Part shown: one piece after another, positions 63,453-64,000 of the stretch | Layout: each line of letters begins with the position of its first letter | Numbering within the stretch: position 1 is the first letter of the stretch | Assembly: GCA_013390605.1 (NCBI GenBank) | Contig: JACAUB010000001.1 | Location: 267,751-331,750 of the forward strand | Reading direction: 5' to 3' | Source: Bacteroidota bacterium | GTDB lineage: Bacteria; Bacteroidota; Bacteroidia; Bacteroidales; Cfx3-03 | Length of the DNA: 64,000 nucleotides | The notes under the pieces: generated by a model | Seen by the model: the letters and a program-made list of their open reading frames with translations, nothing else | What the model was told of the DNA's origin: nothing | The model's database searches: none | Translations under genes and position numbers: made by a program

Positions 63453-64000
63453 TTAAATCACAATAGGAATGATGATTTCAACTCGTGTCCCTATCGCTTC
63501 ACTATTTTCATCACAAAGGTCTGTATAAATAATTGGATTTGCAGTTGTCTTTTTAACATCAAAGAGCTTTAATCGCGTTTCAGTAATAGCTATTCCTCTT
63601 GAAGTTCGTTCTAGTTGACTGTTCTCTTGAATCTCTTGTGATTTTTTTCGGCCAACACCATTATCTTCCACTATGCAGCTTATTGAATTCTCTTTATAAG
63701 TCAGTTTTATCTGTAATAATCCTTTCTCTTCACGATTCATTAATCCATGCCAGATAGAATTCTCTATAAATGGTTGAATAATAAACGGTGGGATAAAGGT
63801 TGAAACCTGATCGATAACGGGGTCAATTTCAATCGTATATTCAAAGTGCTCTTTGAATCGCATCGCTTCTAATTCCAGATATAGCTTCAATGCACTCAAC
63901 TCTTCGTTTAAAGAGATTGCCTGATGTTGCGAATTATTCAAAATCATCCGCATTAAGGTTGCAAACTTAGAAAGATAACGGCTGGAAGAAACTTTATCAT
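63453..64000 (-). CDS. LytS/YehU-type sensor histidine kinase, 5' end outside the window
   Basis: The frame stays open to the window edge (at least 181 residues; an internal Met at 63953 is not the start). Visible are the end of the His_kinase (PF06580) domain, RYLSKFATLMRMILNNSQ and LNEELSALKLYLELEAMRFK. The HATPase domain follows with FIPPFIIQPFIENSIWHG (Asn box) and CIVEDNGVGRKKSQ. The phosphoacceptor motif NPHFLFN would lie just outside. Such kinases work with LytTR-type regulators, probably encoded on the same strand beyond this end of the gene. Confidence 0.9.
   Translation of the reverse strand, partial: DKVSSSRYLSKFATLMRMILNNSQHQAISLNEELSALKLYLELEAMRFKEHFEYTIEIDPVIDQVSTFIPPFIIQPFIENSIWHGLMNREEKGLLQIKLTYKENSISCIVEDNGVGRKKSQEIQENSQLERTSRGIAITETRLKLFDVKKTTANPIIYTDLCDENSEAIGTRVEIIIPIVI

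Noticed and set aside
1..64000. CRISPR arrays, tRNA or rRNA genes, and intact insertion sequences
   Set aside because: No regularly spaced direct repeats with unique spacers, no cloverleaf with TTCGANNC arm, no rRNA-like stretch and no transposase or integrase frame was found on reading both strands.

Overview
The window looks like a chromosomal segment of a member of the Bacteroidota, probably a saprophytic sphingobacterial or similar lineage. The support is: promoters of the TAnnTTTG type with a TTG box 20-21 bp upstream, little use of Shine-Dalgarno sequences, an Oar-like TonB-dependent receptor, a VirE/BT4734-type protein, an HlyD/LolD/FtsX exporter next to an NtrC-type regulator, and a dense set of secreted glycoside hydrolases. 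The exact genus cannot be fixed from the sequence. No tRNA, rRNA, CRISPR array or intact transposase was seen.

Layout. 0.5-5.6 kb: small secreted proteins (TPR protein, beta-barrel protein, unknowns), an acyltransferase and a DUF2059 protein. Two of these genes are preceded by related copies of a dispersed repeat of up to about 280 bp. 5.9-11.1 kb: a TonB-dependent receptor, a nitrilase-family hydrolase and a membrane-anchored metallo-beta-lactamase-fold protein. 11.4-17.7 kb: an accessory block with an unknown 268-aa protein, a small HTH protein, a VirE-like primase/NTPase and a cytoplasmic CHAP hydrolase. 18.5-24.4 kb: an AT-rich defence island of four tightly packed genes, namely a PD-(D/E)XK nuclease, a small middle component, an SMC/Rad50-like ATPase with a CPYC zinc hook, and a second unrelated PD-(D/E)XK protein. 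A membrane coiled-coil protein follows. The first three resemble ABC-three-component/Lamassu (DdmABC-like) systems; the fourth is extra. The island ends exactly on a truncated copy of a small membrane-protein gene that has two intact paralogues at 25.3 and 25.8 kb. 27.5-28.6 kb: a paralogue of the 268-aa protein followed by a small two-helix membrane protein.

29.1-49.3 kb: a carbohydrate-degradation cluster without SusC/SusD. The forward strand carries GH120, GH43, GH2, two large unrecognised secreted proteins and a GH38-like enzyme. The reverse strand carries GH92, an alginate-lyase-family protein and GH31. The enzymes suggest a branched heteroglycan containing xylose and mannose. 49.4-57.4 kb: a histidine kinase and a sigma-54 response regulator, divergent from a TPR membrane protein and an HlyD-LolD-FtsX exporter. 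57.5-64 kb: housekeeping genes (aspartate kinase, class I fructose-1,6-bisphosphatase, Mfd) and the 3' part of a LytS-type kinase.

The two sharpest cis-regulatory signals tie distant or neighbouring genes together. (1) The two 268/271-aa paralogues, 15 kb apart, share one promoter architecture to the base: four GTCG units at exact 10-bp period, 12 nt, TTG, 21 nt, TAnnTTTG. (2) The TPR gene and the exporter operon each carry a GTAAA-N6-TTACAC site exactly 53 nt before a TGGCATAT-type sigma-54 promoter, which makes them very likely targets of the adjacent NtrC-type regulator.
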